Positions 1 to 8,844 are shown, counted from the first letter of the stretch. The stretch: DNA of 64,000 nucleotides from Chryseobacterium taiwanense (GCF_000813825.1 NZ_JWTA01000021.1:62001-126000), one strand, 5' to 3'. Program-made: numbers and translations. Notes: generated by a model from the sequence alone, not told the origin.

Positions 1-2832
1 ACGATAACTCTAAGAAAATCAGCCAGTGCTTCTTTTGTGGAAAATGATATACAGCCCAAAAAAGACACTCTGAACCAACAGGAGAAAAAAATAGAAGAAG
101 TGGTCGTGGTTGGATACGGCACCCAAAAGAAATCAATAATAACAGGTTCGGTATCTGTTGTAAAAGGTTCAGTAACCGAGGGGCAACCTGTATTATCGGC
201 AGGGAATGCTTTACAGGGTCTTGCAGCTGGTGTCACCGTTACTACACAAACAGGAGCTCCCGGTGGTGATGCCGGAAATATCAGAATCAGAGGAATCAAC
301 AGTTTCGGAGGATCTGACAGCAATCCGCTTGTTATCATTGATGGTGTTGCAGGAAATATGAACGACATTGATGTTAACATGATTGAGTCTATTTCTGTTC
401 TTAAAGATGCCGCTTCTTCTGCCATTTATGGTTCAAGAGCAGCCAATGGTGTCATTCTTGTGACCACAAAACGTGCTAAAGGGAATAAGCTTACTGCACA
501 ATACAGAGTATATACAGGATGGCAAATGGCTACGGCAATCCCAAAAGTTACCGATGGGCTTACTTATATGAAGGTGTTCAACGATGCAAGTATGAATGAC
601 AACGGTACCAAAATCTACAGTGACGAAGCAATCAATACTTTTTTGACTGCTTATAATAAAAACCCGAGCAACTATGACTGGCAAAAGGCTATTCTTCAGG
701 GAAGCGGATATTTACAGGACCATTATTTTTCACTGTCTGCAAAATCAGGAATTATAAGTGTAACTCCATCATTTGGGTATGCAAAACAGGAAGGTATTAT
801 AAAAAACACCGATTTTACAAGGTTTACTTTCCGTAATAATATGGATATTACTCCAAATGATCAGTGGAATATCAAATTAGATCTATCGGTAGTCAACAAA
901 GACAGAAAACAAATTGCTGACGAGGCCACGATCTGGAACTATCTCGGGAGAATGCCTACCAATATCCCGATCTATTATGGGAGTAATTATTCTGATGGAT
1001 GGGTAAAAATAAATCCGGTCGGTTTCATCGAAGACGGAGGAAATCGCAAGCAAAATAATCTGGAATTTTTCGGAAATTTAAATGTTTCTTATCAACCTAC
1101 GAGTTGGTTAACGTTAAAAGGACTTGTCGCTCCAAGATATGTCACTACCAATATCCATCTTTTCAGAAAAAGTGTAAATACCTATTATGAAGACGGATCC
1201 GAAGCTGGTGCAGCCAATACTTTTACTGAACTTACAGAATCTGCAAGACGTCAGTTTTATGGGACGTATCAGTTTCAGGCAAATGCAAAAAAAGAATTTG
1301 GGAAACACAGTTTTGAACTTCTTGCCGGCGCTTCAAGAGAAACGTATGATGAAAAAATACTATCCGGATACAGAAGAGATTTTCTCTATGATAATTATGA
1401 AGTCTTAGATGCCGGTGCGGACAATGAAACGAAAGATAACGGAGGTTCAGAATACGAATGGTTATTAGTTTCTGCTTTTGGCAGATTCAATTACAATTAC
1501 AATCAAAAATATTTATTTGAAGCCAATGTAAGATATGATGGAACGTCAAGATTTATTGGCAAAAACCGTTGGGCGGTTTTCCCGTCCTTTTCTGCGGGTT
1601 GGGTTGTTTCAAGAGAAAACTTTTTCGAAAATTTAAAAGGAACCATCAGTCAATTAAAATTAAGAGGTTCTTGGGGGAAACTAGGAAATCAGAATATCAG
1701 CTCTTCTTACTATCCTTTTTCAGAACCGTTATCATTGGGAAGTACTTCTATGAACGGACAGGTGTATCAAACGATACAGCAATTGATCATGTCTAATCCT
1801 GATTTAAAATGGGAAGAAACCACCATGTCCGGAGTTGGTCTTGATGTATCCTTATGGAAGAAATTAGATCTGACCTTTGATATGTATGATAAAAAAACTG
1901 ACGGAATTCTTTTACGATTAAACACCTCTCAACTTACAGGTTTAGAACCTCCGATACAAAACGCTGCAACAGTAAGCAATAAGGGTTGGGAAATAAGCGC
2001 ACAATACAATGAAAAATGGGGAGATTTTAAAATGAATCTGGGCTTCAATCTTTCCGATGTTAATAATAAAATCCTTGATATGAAAGGCCAGTCTTCAGGA
2101 ACAATACTTCGTCAGCAAGTGGGTTCTTCTGTAAATTCCATTTATGGGTTTATTGCTGACGGTTTATATCAAAATCAGGCAGAAATTGATGCAGGTCCCA
2201 CACAGTTTGGAACTCTAAAACCGGGAGATATCAGATACAAAGATATTGCCGGAGCTTTTGATGCTAATGGCAATCCTATTGGAGACGGAAAAATTACAGA
2301 TGCCGACAGAGCTATCATCGGAAGTACAGTTCCCAGATATACATATGGTTTCAATATGGGGTTTTCTTGGAGAGGCTTCAAATTATCAGCATTAATTCAG
2401 GGAGTTGGAAAAGCAGATGGTTACTTAGATTCACACTACTCAATTCCTGCAGTTAACTCAAGTGCCGTGAAACCTTGGCAACTTGATTACTGGACTCCTG
2501 AAAATACTGATGCCAAATATCCGCGTGTTTCCCTTACTTCTACCAATAATACACAAAACTCCACTATGTGGATGAGAAGCGCCGCTTACACCCGTCTTAA
2601 AAATGTACAGATTGGGTATGAACTGCCAAAATCCTTTATTGATAACACATTCCTCACGAGTGTTTACATTTATCTCAATGGACAAAACCTGTTGACTTTT
2701 ACAAAATTCTACGAAGGATATGACCCTGAAATAAATTATAACGCAGGAAGTACTGATGGTGTTTCCCTGGGAGGCGGAAACTATTATCCACAAGTAAAAA
2801 CATTCTCTTTCGGTATTGACGTTAAATTCTAA
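1..2832 (+). CDS. SusC/RagA-family TonB-dependent outer membrane receptor, 5' partial
   Basis: Outer-membrane TonB-dependent channel that works with the SusD lipoprotein downstream to import oligomeric nutrients. The reading frame is open from base 1, so the signal peptide and most of the N-terminal carboxypeptidase-like domain lie outside the window; the GTG at 37 is just an internal valine. Visible, counted from that codon, are the TonB-box-like segment EEVVVVGYGTQKK (about residues 20-32) and the plug domain with NIRIRGINS and a 'VLKDAASSAIYGSRAANGVI' stretch (about residues 80-140). The remaining ~750 residues form the barrel, ending in aromatic FSFGIDVKF as usual for outer-membrane proteins. 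The stop is 10 bp before susD, so the two are co-transcribed. The substrate cannot be read from the sequence; the secreted phosphoesterase behind the pair hints at a phosphorylated substrate (inference). Confidence 0.95.
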   Translation, partial: TITLRKSASASFVENDIQPKKDTLNQQEKKIEEVVVVGYGTQKKSIITGSVSVVKGSVTEGQPVLSAGNALQGLAAGVTVTTQTGAPGGDAGNIRIRGINSFGGSDSNPLVIIDGVAGNMNDIDVNMIESISVLKDAASSAIYGSRAANGVILVTTKRAKGNKLTAQYRVYTGWQMATAIPKVTDGLTYMKVFNDASMNDNGTKIYSDEAINTFLTAYNKNPSNYDWQKAILQGSGYLQDHYFSLSAKSGIISVTPSFGYAKQEGIIKNTDFTRFTFRNNMDITPNDQWNIKLDLSVVNKDRKQIADEATIWNYLGRMPTNIPIYYGSNYSDGWVKINPVGFIEDGGNRKQNNLEFFGNLNVSYQPTSWLTLKGLVAPRYVTTNIHLFRKSVNTYYEDGSEAGAANTFTELTESARRQFYGTYQFQANAKKEFGKHSFELLAGASRETYDEKILSGYRRDFLYDNYEVLDAGADNETKDNGGSEYEWLLVSAFGRFNYNYNQKYLFEANVRYDGTSRFIGKNRWAVFPSFSAGWVVSRENFFENLKGTISQLKLRGSWGKLGNQNISSSYYPFSEPLSLGSTSMNGQVYQTIQQLIMSNPDLKWEETTMSGVGLDVSLWKKLDLTFDMYDKKTDGILLRLNTSQLTGLEPPIQNAATVSNKGWEISAQYNEKWGDFKMNLGFNLSDVNNKILDMKGQSSGTILRQQVGSSVNSIYGFIADGLYQNQAEIDAGPTQFGTLKPGDIRYKDIAGAFDANGNPIGDGKITDADRAIIGSTVPRYTYGFNMGFSWRGFKLSALIQGVGKADGYLDSHYSIPAVNSSAVKPWQLDYWTPENTDAKYPRVSLTSTNNTQNSTMWMRSAAYTRLKNVQIGYELPKSFIDNTFLTSVYIYLNGQNLLTFTKFYEGYDPEINYNAGSTDGVSLGGGNYYPQVKTFSFGIDVKF

Positions 2833-2842
2833 TTACAAAACA

Positions 2843-4585
2843 ATGAAAAACCTTATAAAAATATCGTTATTATTCATCATCACTGCGTGTACAAGCGCCG
2901 ATATGGATTTACAACCTCTGAACGGTCCCACATCAGGAACTTTTCCAGCTTCTTACGAAGAAGGCAAAATGGGGCTTTTTGCCGCTTATAGAAACTTAAG
3001 CACTTTAGATGCAGCCAGTACTCCTATTTGGCATGTGATGGATAATATCACAGATATCGGATATGCAAGACCGGGAACCAACTATACCTCTCCTATCACA
3101 AGTTCTATCACCACGACCAATGCATTAGCTATAAAACCTTGGGAAATTCATTATAAAACAATTGCAAGATGTCATGCCGTATTAGACAAATTAAATGATA
3201 TTCCGGGGCTTACCGAGGCACAAAAGCAAGAGCTCGGTTCAGAATTAAGATTTATTCGTGCTTATTGTTATTCTCAACTGATTGAGCTTTATGGGGATGT
3301 TCCATTGGTAAAATCAACAGTAACCCTTGATAATGCAAATGTTCCAAGAACACCAATTACAGAAATTCAGAAATTCATTATCGAAGAACTTGGAGCAGTT
3401 GCCCCACAGCTTCCAATATCACAATCGCAGTTTGGAAATGTACGTGCATCGCGTATTGCAGCCTTAATGTTGAAAGCAAGAGTTGAACTTTATTCAAAAC
3501 AATATGCAGCCGCAGCAGCGACTTCAAAACAGGCACTAGATTTGGCAGCAGGAGTTCATAGTTTAACGGCTTTTAATTCTTCCGTGAACTATGCAGGTAA
3601 AGACCATACCGTAGGAGAACCTGATCCTAGTAATATATTTGGACATAGCGGTTTTTCGGGGAGTAAAGAATGGATCTGGGTTGCAGAATATAACATCAAT
3701 GTCCCAGGATATCTGCATAATCAACAGTATTATTCAGCATCCCGTTTGGGTAAAGGAGTTTGCTATTGGGGACCTACTCAAAATCTTATTGATTCTTATG
3801 AAATGACCGACGGTTTGTCTATAACAGAATCTCCATTATATGACGAAACAAACCCGTTCAAAAACAGAGATCCCCGTCTTGATATGTATGCTGTAAGACC
3901 GCATTCTAGATACCTCGGATATCAATTTGAACCTAACACAGCTTTTTCAAAAGTAAACAACTATTGGACTGTTGTAAACGGTGGAGCTCCCACTCAGGTT
4001 GCCAATGCAGATGCTACCAATGCTTATCGCTCATTCAGCGGTTACTTATGGAGAAAAGTTGTTGATATTGCAGACTTTAATTCTACCTCCGTAAGTGGAA
4101 ATTCAGATTTAAATGTTGGAATTTTCAGATTACCTGAATTAATGCTGATCTATGCAGAAGCAAAAATTGAACTGAATGAGTTAGATAATTCCGTTTATGA
4201 TGTGATTAATCAAATTAGAGCACGCGCAAAAATGCCGGTTTTAACTAATGGTCTTTCGCAAACTGAACTGAGAAAAGCCCTTCGATATGAAAGAAAAGTA
4301 GAATTGGCGAATGACGGATTAAGATGGTACGATATAAGACGTTGGGGAATTGCCAACACTGTAATGAACGGATATTTATACCTGAACCGTAACGCAAACA
4401 ACTGGACAAAATCTGCAATTTCAAGTTTTGATGAAAGCGCCAATCCCGTCTACAATCATCCAAAAGCTTCCACCTATTTTACCACGCAACAGGTAGTCTA
4501 CAAAGTAAACAAAGATGAATATTGGCCGATACCGCAATCGGAAATGGACGCCAATCCTTCATTAAAACAAAACCCAGGATATTAA
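2843..4585 (+). CDS. SusD/RagB-family nutrient-binding lipoprotein
   Basis: Surface lipoprotein forming the lid of the SusC channel and binding its substrate. The ATG at 2843 was chosen because it gives a lipoprotein signal ending in the lipobox IITAC (Cys16); an in-frame ATG at 2816 overlaps susC and would destroy it. About 580 residues, normal for the family. Typical SusD features are visible: ELRFIRAYCYSQLIELYGDVPLV (quoted in part) near residue 130, and near the C-terminus the RWYDIRRWG motif followed by an ending of the form YWPIPQSEMDANPSLKQNPGY. It follows susC by 10 bp and precedes a phosphoesterase by 18 bp, consistent with one operon. Substrate unknown. Confidence 0.95.
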   Translation: MKNLIKISLLFIITACTSADMDLQPLNGPTSGTFPASYEEGKMGLFAAYRNLSTLDAASTPIWHVMDNITDIGYARPGTNYTSPITSSITTTNALAIKPWEIHYKTIARCHAVLDKLNDIPGLTEAQKQELGSELRFIRAYCYSQLIELYGDVPLVKSTVTLDNANVPRTPITEIQKFIIEELGAVAPQLPISQSQFGNVRASRIAALMLKARVELYSKQYAAAAATSKQALDLAAGVHSLTAFNSSVNYAGKDHTVGEPDPSNIFGHSGFSGSKEWIWVAEYNINVPGYLHNQQYYSASRLGKGVCYWGPTQNLIDSYEMTDGLSITESPLYDETNPFKNRDPRLDMYAVRPHSRYLGYQFEPNTAFSKVNNYWTVVNGGAPTQVANADATNAYRSFSGYLWRKVVDIADFNSTSVSGNSDLNVGIFRLPELMLIYAEAKIELNELDNSVYDVINQIRARAKMPVLTNGLSQTELRKALRYERKVELANDGLRWYDIRRWGIANTVMNGYLYLNRNANNWTKSAISSFDESANPVYNHPKASTYFTTQQVVYKVNKDEYWPIPQSEMDANPSLKQNPGY

Positions 4586-4603
4586 GCTATATAAAAGAAT
4601 TTT

Positions 4604-5707
4604 ATGAAAAAGAATATATCATTACTCTTATTACTGCTTTCTGCAGTGTTTTTCGCACAAGAAAAATTTCAGGCTCCAAAACTAGACAATGAAAAATCAT
4701 GGAGTATCATCCTCATTCCGGATACCCAAAACTATGTGAAATGGAACCAAAATCAACCTATTTTAGATTTGATGGAACGATGGATCGAGGATAATATCTC
4801 GACCCTTAATATTAAAATGGTCTGTCAGGTTGGTGATTTGGTGGAACACAATAATATTCTTAATCAGGGATATGACGGCGATCAAAGTGCAGACGACCAA
4901 TGGAAAGCAATCCAGTCTATCATGGGAAGGCTGAATGGAAAAGTTCCTTATGTAGCTGCCACCGGAAATCATGACTTCAGCATCAATAATGAAGGACGAA
5001 GATTTTCTCGTTATAATGAGTTTTTCCCTTCCAACTTTAACAATTTAAACCAAAAACATTTAGCACAAAACTTTTTCAATGATGCCGGTGCTCCAAGCAT
5101 GGAAAATTCGGTTTTGGAACTAAAAGGATTAAATGGATTGGACTACTTATTTGTCAGCCTTGAATTTGCACCACGAGATAAAACTTTAGAATGGGCTAAA
5201 AAAGTCTTGGAGATGCCTCAATACAAAAACCACAGATCCATCTTAATAACCCATGCTTTCCTGAGTGAGAAAGACAAACGAACGGATAAAGAAAACTCAT
5301 GGTTCATGTATGAGCCCTTTTTAGTCAATAATGTTCCTCAAAAATCTAAATCTATCGTACTTCCGCAATCTAATAATGGAGAACAGATATGGGAAAAGCT
5401 GATACAGCCGTCTCAAAATATGCAGTTGGTACTAAGCGGTCATATTTCCGGTGAAGGGTTCCGTACCGACACTAACAGCTTTGGGAAAAACGTAAATCAA
5501 ATGCTTTTTGATATGCAAAGCGAAGGTGGTGGTCACCGCGATGGTAACGGAGGCGACGGCTGGCTTAGAATTATTGAATTCTATCCCGATAACAAAACTG
5601 TCAAAGTGAAAACCTATTCTCCCCTATTTGGAATTTCACCAACTACCCAAAAGAACGCTTATAAAAGCGATCCTAGAAACGAATTTACTTTTAAGCTTTC
5701 AGAATAA
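4604..5707 (+). CDS. secreted calcineurin-like metallophosphoesterase
   Basis: Predicted periplasmic or exported phosphoesterase of the calcineurin-like superfamily. An N-terminal signal peptide (MKKNISLLLLLLSAVFFAQ) is cleaved near residue 19. The metal-binding blocks occur in order: PDTQNY (degenerate first motif, about residue 39), QVGDLVEHNN (about residue 82), ATGNHDF (about residue 122), ILITHAFLS (about residue 213) and VLSGHISGEG (about residue 280). 367 residues, with no type IX C-terminal sorting domain visible. Third gene of the SusC/SusD operon, 18 bp after susD, so it may release phosphate or process a phosphate ester or phosphodiester taken up by the pair. That coupling is inference; the enzyme class is well supported. 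Confidence 0.88.
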   Translation: MKKNISLLLLLLSAVFFAQEKFQAPKLDNEKSWSIILIPDTQNYVKWNQNQPILDLMERWIEDNISTLNIKMVCQVGDLVEHNNILNQGYDGDQSADDQWKAIQSIMGRLNGKVPYVAATGNHDFSINNEGRRFSRYNEFFPSNFNNLNQKHLAQNFFNDAGAPSMENSVLELKGLNGLDYLFVSLEFAPRDKTLEWAKKVLEMPQYKNHRSILITHAFLSEKDKRTDKENSWFMYEPFLVNNVPQKSKSIVLPQSNNGEQIWEKLIQPSQNMQLVLSGHISGEGFRTDTNSFGKNVNQMLFDMQSEGGGHRDGNGGDGWLRIIEFYPDNKTVKVKTYSPLFGISPTTQKNAYKSDPRNEFTFKLSE

Positions 5708-5748
5708 TTAAATACAAAAAAATAATTCTGAATGCATTTATAAAATGA

Positions 5749-5780
5749 AAACCACCGCTTAATTGCAGTGGTTTATTTTT
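5749..5780 (+). terminator. intrinsic terminator of the susC-susD-phosphoesterase operon
   Basis: Arms AAACCAC and GTGGTTT enclose a 12-base loop and are followed by a T-rich tract. It lies 42 bp after the phosphoesterase stop. Confidence 0.7.
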
Positions 5781-5806
5781 ATAATTAAAATGTAATAAAT
5801 TATAAT

Positions 5807-6616
5807 CTACACTCCACCCATCACATACATATTTTCCATAGTAGGAACATTACTTCCCCCTTGCTTTTCTAATGTGATAGCAAAAGCCTGAGCTTTAGGA
5901 ATATTGGCAAGGGCAATTTTACTGTCTTTATCTTCCGTATACATTCCGGCACTCACGGGTTTTCCGTCTGCGATTGCCCAAAGCTGATACTGCATTCCTT
6001 CCGGAGCTTTTGGTAGACTTTCAGCATTCAGATAGACCTCTTTTGTTTTGGTGTTCCAGAAAACCATAGCTTTGGAATCAGTATGTTTTTCCACCCCTTT
6101 CAGCATTACCATTTTCATATCAGGATTGGAAATCATTTCCATTTTCTGATTCATTTTCTGCATCGCAAAATCCTGAGTTTTTTTCTCAGTCTGCATTTTT
6201 GCAATTTCTGCTTTTGTTTTAGACTGGTCGTTTATCCAGAAAAGATTTCCGGCAACACTTACTAAAAACAATACCGAAGCTGCCATCGCAAATGCTTTCC
6301 AGTTATTGTTTCCTTGAATTTTAATTTCTTCCTGTGGTTTTGCAGCAGGAATATCGGTAGAAACAGCAGATTGTATTGGCTCAACAGTTTGTTCCTGTTG
6401 AATTTTATTCCAAATCTTTGATTTTAAATCTGCCGGAGGTGTCACTGCCTGTGCAGTCGCAAGGTCTTCCAAGGTTTTTTGCGCTTCTTCAAAAGCTGCC
6501 TTTACTTCTGCATTGTTCTTCATCACACACTCCAAAATCCCTGCTTCCTCGGGAGAAGCAAGACCTAGAATATAAGATTCTATAATTCCGGATGATATGT
6601 ATTCTTTAGTGTTCAA
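5807..6616 (-). CDS. RskA-type anti-sigma factor
   Basis: Membrane anti-sigma factor predicted to hold the ECF sigma factor encoded immediately upstream. The N-terminal ~90 residues form the cytoplasmic sigma-binding part (GIIESYILGLASPEEA is the typical start). One transmembrane helix follows (about residues 107-128, AFAMAASVLFLVSVAGNLFWI), then a coiled segment and an extracytoplasmic RskA C-terminal domain (AMVFWNTKTKEVYLNAE, MQYQLWAIADGKPVSAG, FAITLEKQGGS). No zinc-binding HxxxCxxC motif is seen. The start is TTG, one base after the sigma-factor stop, indicating translational coupling; no suitable ATG lies nearby. In mycobacteria the SigK/RskA pair controls FAS1-domain proteins, and a FAS1 gene sits divergently here too. 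Confidence 0.9.
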   Translation of the reverse strand: MNTKEYISSGIIESYILGLASPEEAGILECVMKNNAEVKAAFEEAQKTLEDLATAQAVTPPADLKSKIWNKIQQEQTVEPIQSAVSTDIPAAKPQEEIKIQGNNNWKAFAMAASVLFLVSVAGNLFWINDQSKTKAEIAKMQTEKKTQDFAMQKMNQKMEMISNPDMKMVMLKGVEKHTDSKAMVFWNTKTKEVYLNAESLPKAPEGMQYQLWAIADGKPVSAGMYTEDKDSKIALANIPKAQAFAITLEKQGGSNVPTMENMYVMGGV

Positions 6617-6617
6617 T

Positions 6618-7169
6618 TTATTGATAATCTTTTAGCAAATCTTTTAATTTCATCAGAGCATTCCGCATCTTGGTTTTTACCGTTCCCAGCGGTATTTTCA
6701 GTTTATCGGATATTTCATTTTGAGTATATCCCTGATAATAGGCGAGATCGATAAGTTCCTGTTTGTCAACTTCCAGACTTTCAAGCACGTTAGTAAACCC
6801 AATATAATCCGATGAATTATTAGTCGTTGAAAGTTCTGTAGAATTATATACGAAATCCGGAAGCGGTTGGTTTTTCAATTCGTTTTGAAAACCTTTTGAT
6901 TTTAAGTAATCTATCGCCGTATTCCTTGCTATATTGATCATCCAGGTATAAAATCTTCCTTTTGAAGAATCGTATTGATGAACGGAATTCCAGATTTTAA
7001 CGAAAACATCCTGAATAATCTCTTCCGTATATTCTTTAGAATGAACAATTCGAAGAATCACCCCATACAACGCACCGGAATAATTATCATATAAATAATG
7101 AAAACCGGTTTCGTTTTTTTCTTTCAGTAAAACGATGAGCTGCTCTTCGGAATAAATTGTTTTAATAAT
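6618..7169 (-). CDS. ECF RNA polymerase sigma factor with a probable non-AUG start
   Basis: Extracytoplasmic-function sigma-70 factor. Region 2 is visible (EYTEEIIQDVFVKIWNSV, then GRFYTWMINIARNTAIDYL), as is region 4 helix-turn-helix (YTQNEISDKLKIPLGTVKTK). The only canonical-type start is TTG at 7070, which would remove the first helix of region 2. The frame stays open for 33 more codons upstream with a typical ECF N-terminus (SEEQLIVLLKEKNETGFHYL, then YDNYSGALYG), back to ATT ATT at 7169-7164 and a stop at 7179-7181. No ATG exists in any frame between there and the promoter. Starting at ATT gives about 183 residues, the normal ECF size. The initiator codon is therefore uncertain, the family is not. 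Followed after one base by its anti-sigma gene. Confidence 0.85.
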   Translation of the reverse strand: MIKTIYSEEQLIVLLKEKNETGFHYLYDNYSGALYGVILRIVHSKEYTEEIIQDVFVKIWNSVHQYDSSKGRFYTWMINIARNTAIDYLKSKGFQNELKNQPLPDFVYNSTELSTTNNSSDYIGFTNVLESLEVDKQELIDLAYYQGYTQNEISDKLKIPLGTVKTKMRNALMKLKDLLKDYQ

Positions 7170-7184
7170 GGATATTTTTCAATC

Positions 7185-7213
7185 CAAATGTAATGAAATA
7201 AAATTAATGGCAA
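7185..7213 (-). promoter_or_regulatory. vegetative promoter of the sigma/anti-sigma operon
   Basis: Minus strand reads TTG (7213-7211), an 18-bp spacer, then TACATTTG (7192-7185), a near-perfect match to the Bacteroidota housekeeping promoter TTG/TAnnTTTG. The predicted transcript would begin near 7179-7181, only about 10 bases before the ATT codons proposed as start, which argues that the coding sequence truly begins there. Confidence 0.7.
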
Positions 7214-7353
7214 ACAAATTTTTAAAATTATTTCAATTTTCAAACAATTTAAACAAAACATTAAGAAATTATTAATTACAAATTATTTATTTCAACTTAA
7301 AAAAAATTAATAAACTGATTTTCAAAACATTGTGATTTTTTAATTAAAATTTT

Positions 7354-7380
7354 AAAACCGAATCAAAACCAAGCTCGTAA
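7354..7380 (+). promoter_or_regulatory. ECF-type promoter upstream of the FAS1 gene
   Basis: AAAACCG (7354-7360), a 15-bp spacer and CGTAA (7376-7380) resemble the AAC/CGT elements of ECF-dependent promoters. The predicted start, about 45 bases before the FAS1 ATG, fits a normal leader. No TAnnTTTG element was noticed in this intergenic region on the plus strand. Recognition by the adjacent sigma factor is inference. Confidence 0.5.
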
Positions 7381-7430
7381 ATGGTTTTAAGAACAAAATC
7401 AAATTCAATAACAATTAAAAAATTACAGCA

Positions 7431-8000
7431 ATGAGTACAACATCAAAAATCGCAGTTTTAGGAATGATAGCTCTTTCTTTTGCTTTCAGTGGAAATGTTT
7501 CAGCACAGAATATGAAAGAAAAAACAGTAATGGTAGGTGGCTCCCCCATGTATCCTTCTAAAAATATTATTGAGAATGCAGTAAATTCTAAAGATCACAA
7601 AACATTGGTAGCAGCCGTAAAAGCAGCCGGACTTGTAGAAACGTTACAGGGAAAAGGGCCTTTCACCGTTTTAGCACCTACCGATGAGGCTTTCGCAAAA
7701 CTTCCTAAAGGAACGGTTGAGAATTTAGTAAAACCTGAGAATAAAGCTACGTTGACTAAAATTTTAACCTATCACGTTCTTGCCGGAAAATACAACGCTA
7801 AAGAAATCTGGGCAGCTGTAAAAGCTAAAGGCGGAAAAGCAATGATGAAAACTGTTGAAGGTGAAGATCTTACTTTCTGGACAAAAGGAAAAAATCTTTA
7901 TGTAAGAGATGCTAAAGGAAATGACGCAAAAGTAACGATAGCGGATGTAAACCAATCTAACGGAGTTATTCATGTGATTGATACAGTGTTGATGCCATAA
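7431..8000 (+). CDS. secreted FAS1 (fasciclin) domain protein
   Basis: Exported protein of one FAS1 adhesion domain. A signal peptide with cleavage after VSAQ (about residue 26) is followed by ~20 variable residues and a single FAS1 domain (about residues 50-188). The domain carries hallmark blocks: LVAAVKAAGLVETLQGKGPF, TVLAPTDEAFAKLPKGTVE, LTYHVLAGKY, and the final block IADVNQSNGVIHVIDTVLMP. 189 residues is typical of small bacterial FAS1 proteins. Transcribed divergently from the sigma/RskA operon and carrying an ECF-like promoter, it is the likely main target of that sigma factor. Biochemical role unknown; such proteins are surface or periplasmic and often stress-associated. Confidence 0.93.
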   Translation: MSTTSKIAVLGMIALSFAFSGNVSAQNMKEKTVMVGGSPMYPSKNIIENAVNSKDHKTLVAAVKAAGLVETLQGKGPFTVLAPTDEAFAKLPKGTVENLVKPENKATLTKILTYHVLAGKYNAKEIWAAVKAKGGKAMMKTVEGEDLTFWTKGKNLYVRDAKGNDAKVTIADVNQSNGVIHVIDTVLMP

Positions 8001-8014
8001 TTTTTAAGTTTTTC

Positions 8015-8046
8015 AAACAGCATAATCTTTATGCTGTTTTTCTTTT
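8015..8046 (+). terminator. intrinsic terminator after the FAS1 gene
   Basis: Perfect 11-bp stem (AAACAGCATAA with TTATGCTGTTT), 3-base loop and a T-rich tail, 15 bp after the FAS1 stop. It separates FAS1 from the ferritin-like genes. Confidence 0.85.
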
Positions 8047-8105
8047 TAACTCAGTAAAAACACATTGTAGACATAAAATTTACCTAACACTAAAAGAATA
8101 ATATT

Positions 8106-8816
8106 ATGAAAAGAACCATTAATGTCTCCAATCAGGGCGCAAGTCTTGATACAAGCAGACGAAATTTTTTGAAACTAAGCGGTGTAGGCTTAGCAATAGC
8201 AGGACTTACACTTATTGGTTGTGATGATAACGAGTATGATTTCATGGAAAACACCAATGTTTTCGATTTAGGAATGGGTGATGTAGGTGTTTTGAATTAC
8301 GCCTATGCACTGGAACAGCTGGAAGCCGATTTTTATACTAAAGTAGTGAACAACTTTTATTCTGGAATTTCCAGCGTAGAAATGGAGATCTTCACAGATC
8401 TTTACCATCATGAAGTGATTCACAGAGATTTTTTTAAAGCGGCCATCAGTGGAGCGACATCCAATGTTTTGCCGACCCTGGAGTTTCAGTATCCTAATGT
8501 AAATTTTAATGACCGAAATTCTGTGCTTGCCACTGCAAAAGCGTTGGAAGATACGGGAGTTGCAGCCTACAACGGTGCCGGAAAATACATTACAAATCCT
8601 GATTATTTGGTTATCGCCGGGAAAATAGTTTCTGTAGAAGCGAGACATGCTTCTGCCATAAGAAATCTGATTAATCCCGGAACAGCAGCTTTTTCAGGCG
8701 ATGATGTGATTGATGCCAACGGACTGGATCTTGCCAAAGAGCCTAAAGATATTGTAGCAGTTGCAGGAGGATTTATCAAAACTCCTTTCACATGGAAAGA
8801 GCAAGGAATTAATTAA
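8106..8816 (+). CDS. ferritin-like domain lipoprotein with twin-arginine signal
   Basis: Ferritin-like (Ferritin_2/desiccation-related type) protein. The N-terminus carries a Tat-like motif SRRNFLKLSG (about residues 17-26), a hydrophobic segment and a lipobox LIGC (about residue 39), so export as a folded lipoprotein is predicted. Helical ferritin-like elements follow: YALEQLEADFYTKVV (about residues 66-80), HHEVIHRDFFKAAI, ALEDTGVAAYNGAGKYI and SVEARHASAIRNL (about residues 177-189). Glu and Glu-x-x-His positions in these helices could bind metal. Followed after 28 bp by a related gene, so the two are likely co-transcribed. Function beyond a possible role in iron or stress handling is not established. 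Confidence 0.85.
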   Translation: MKRTINVSNQGASLDTSRRNFLKLSGVGLAIAGLTLIGCDDNEYDFMENTNVFDLGMGDVGVLNYAYALEQLEADFYTKVVNNFYSGISSVEMEIFTDLYHHEVIHRDFFKAAISGATSNVLPTLEFQYPNVNFNDRNSVLATAKALEDTGVAAYNGAGKYITNPDYLVIAGKIVSVEARHASAIRNLINPGTAAFSGDDVIDANGLDLAKEPKDIVAVAGGFIKTPFTWKEQGIN

Positions 8817-8844
8817 CTCGTATTCATTTTCAAAAAATTACATT

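Noticed and set aside
2458-2793. Minus-strand 111-codon frame inside SusC
   Set aside because: It is antisense to a well-supported receptor gene and shows no coding features of its own; the same applies to many shorter antisense frames in the window.
37-2832. SusC taken as a complete gene starting at the GTG at 37
   Set aside because: The frame is open to base 1 and the signal peptide and N-terminal domain are missing, so the gene is cut by the window start.
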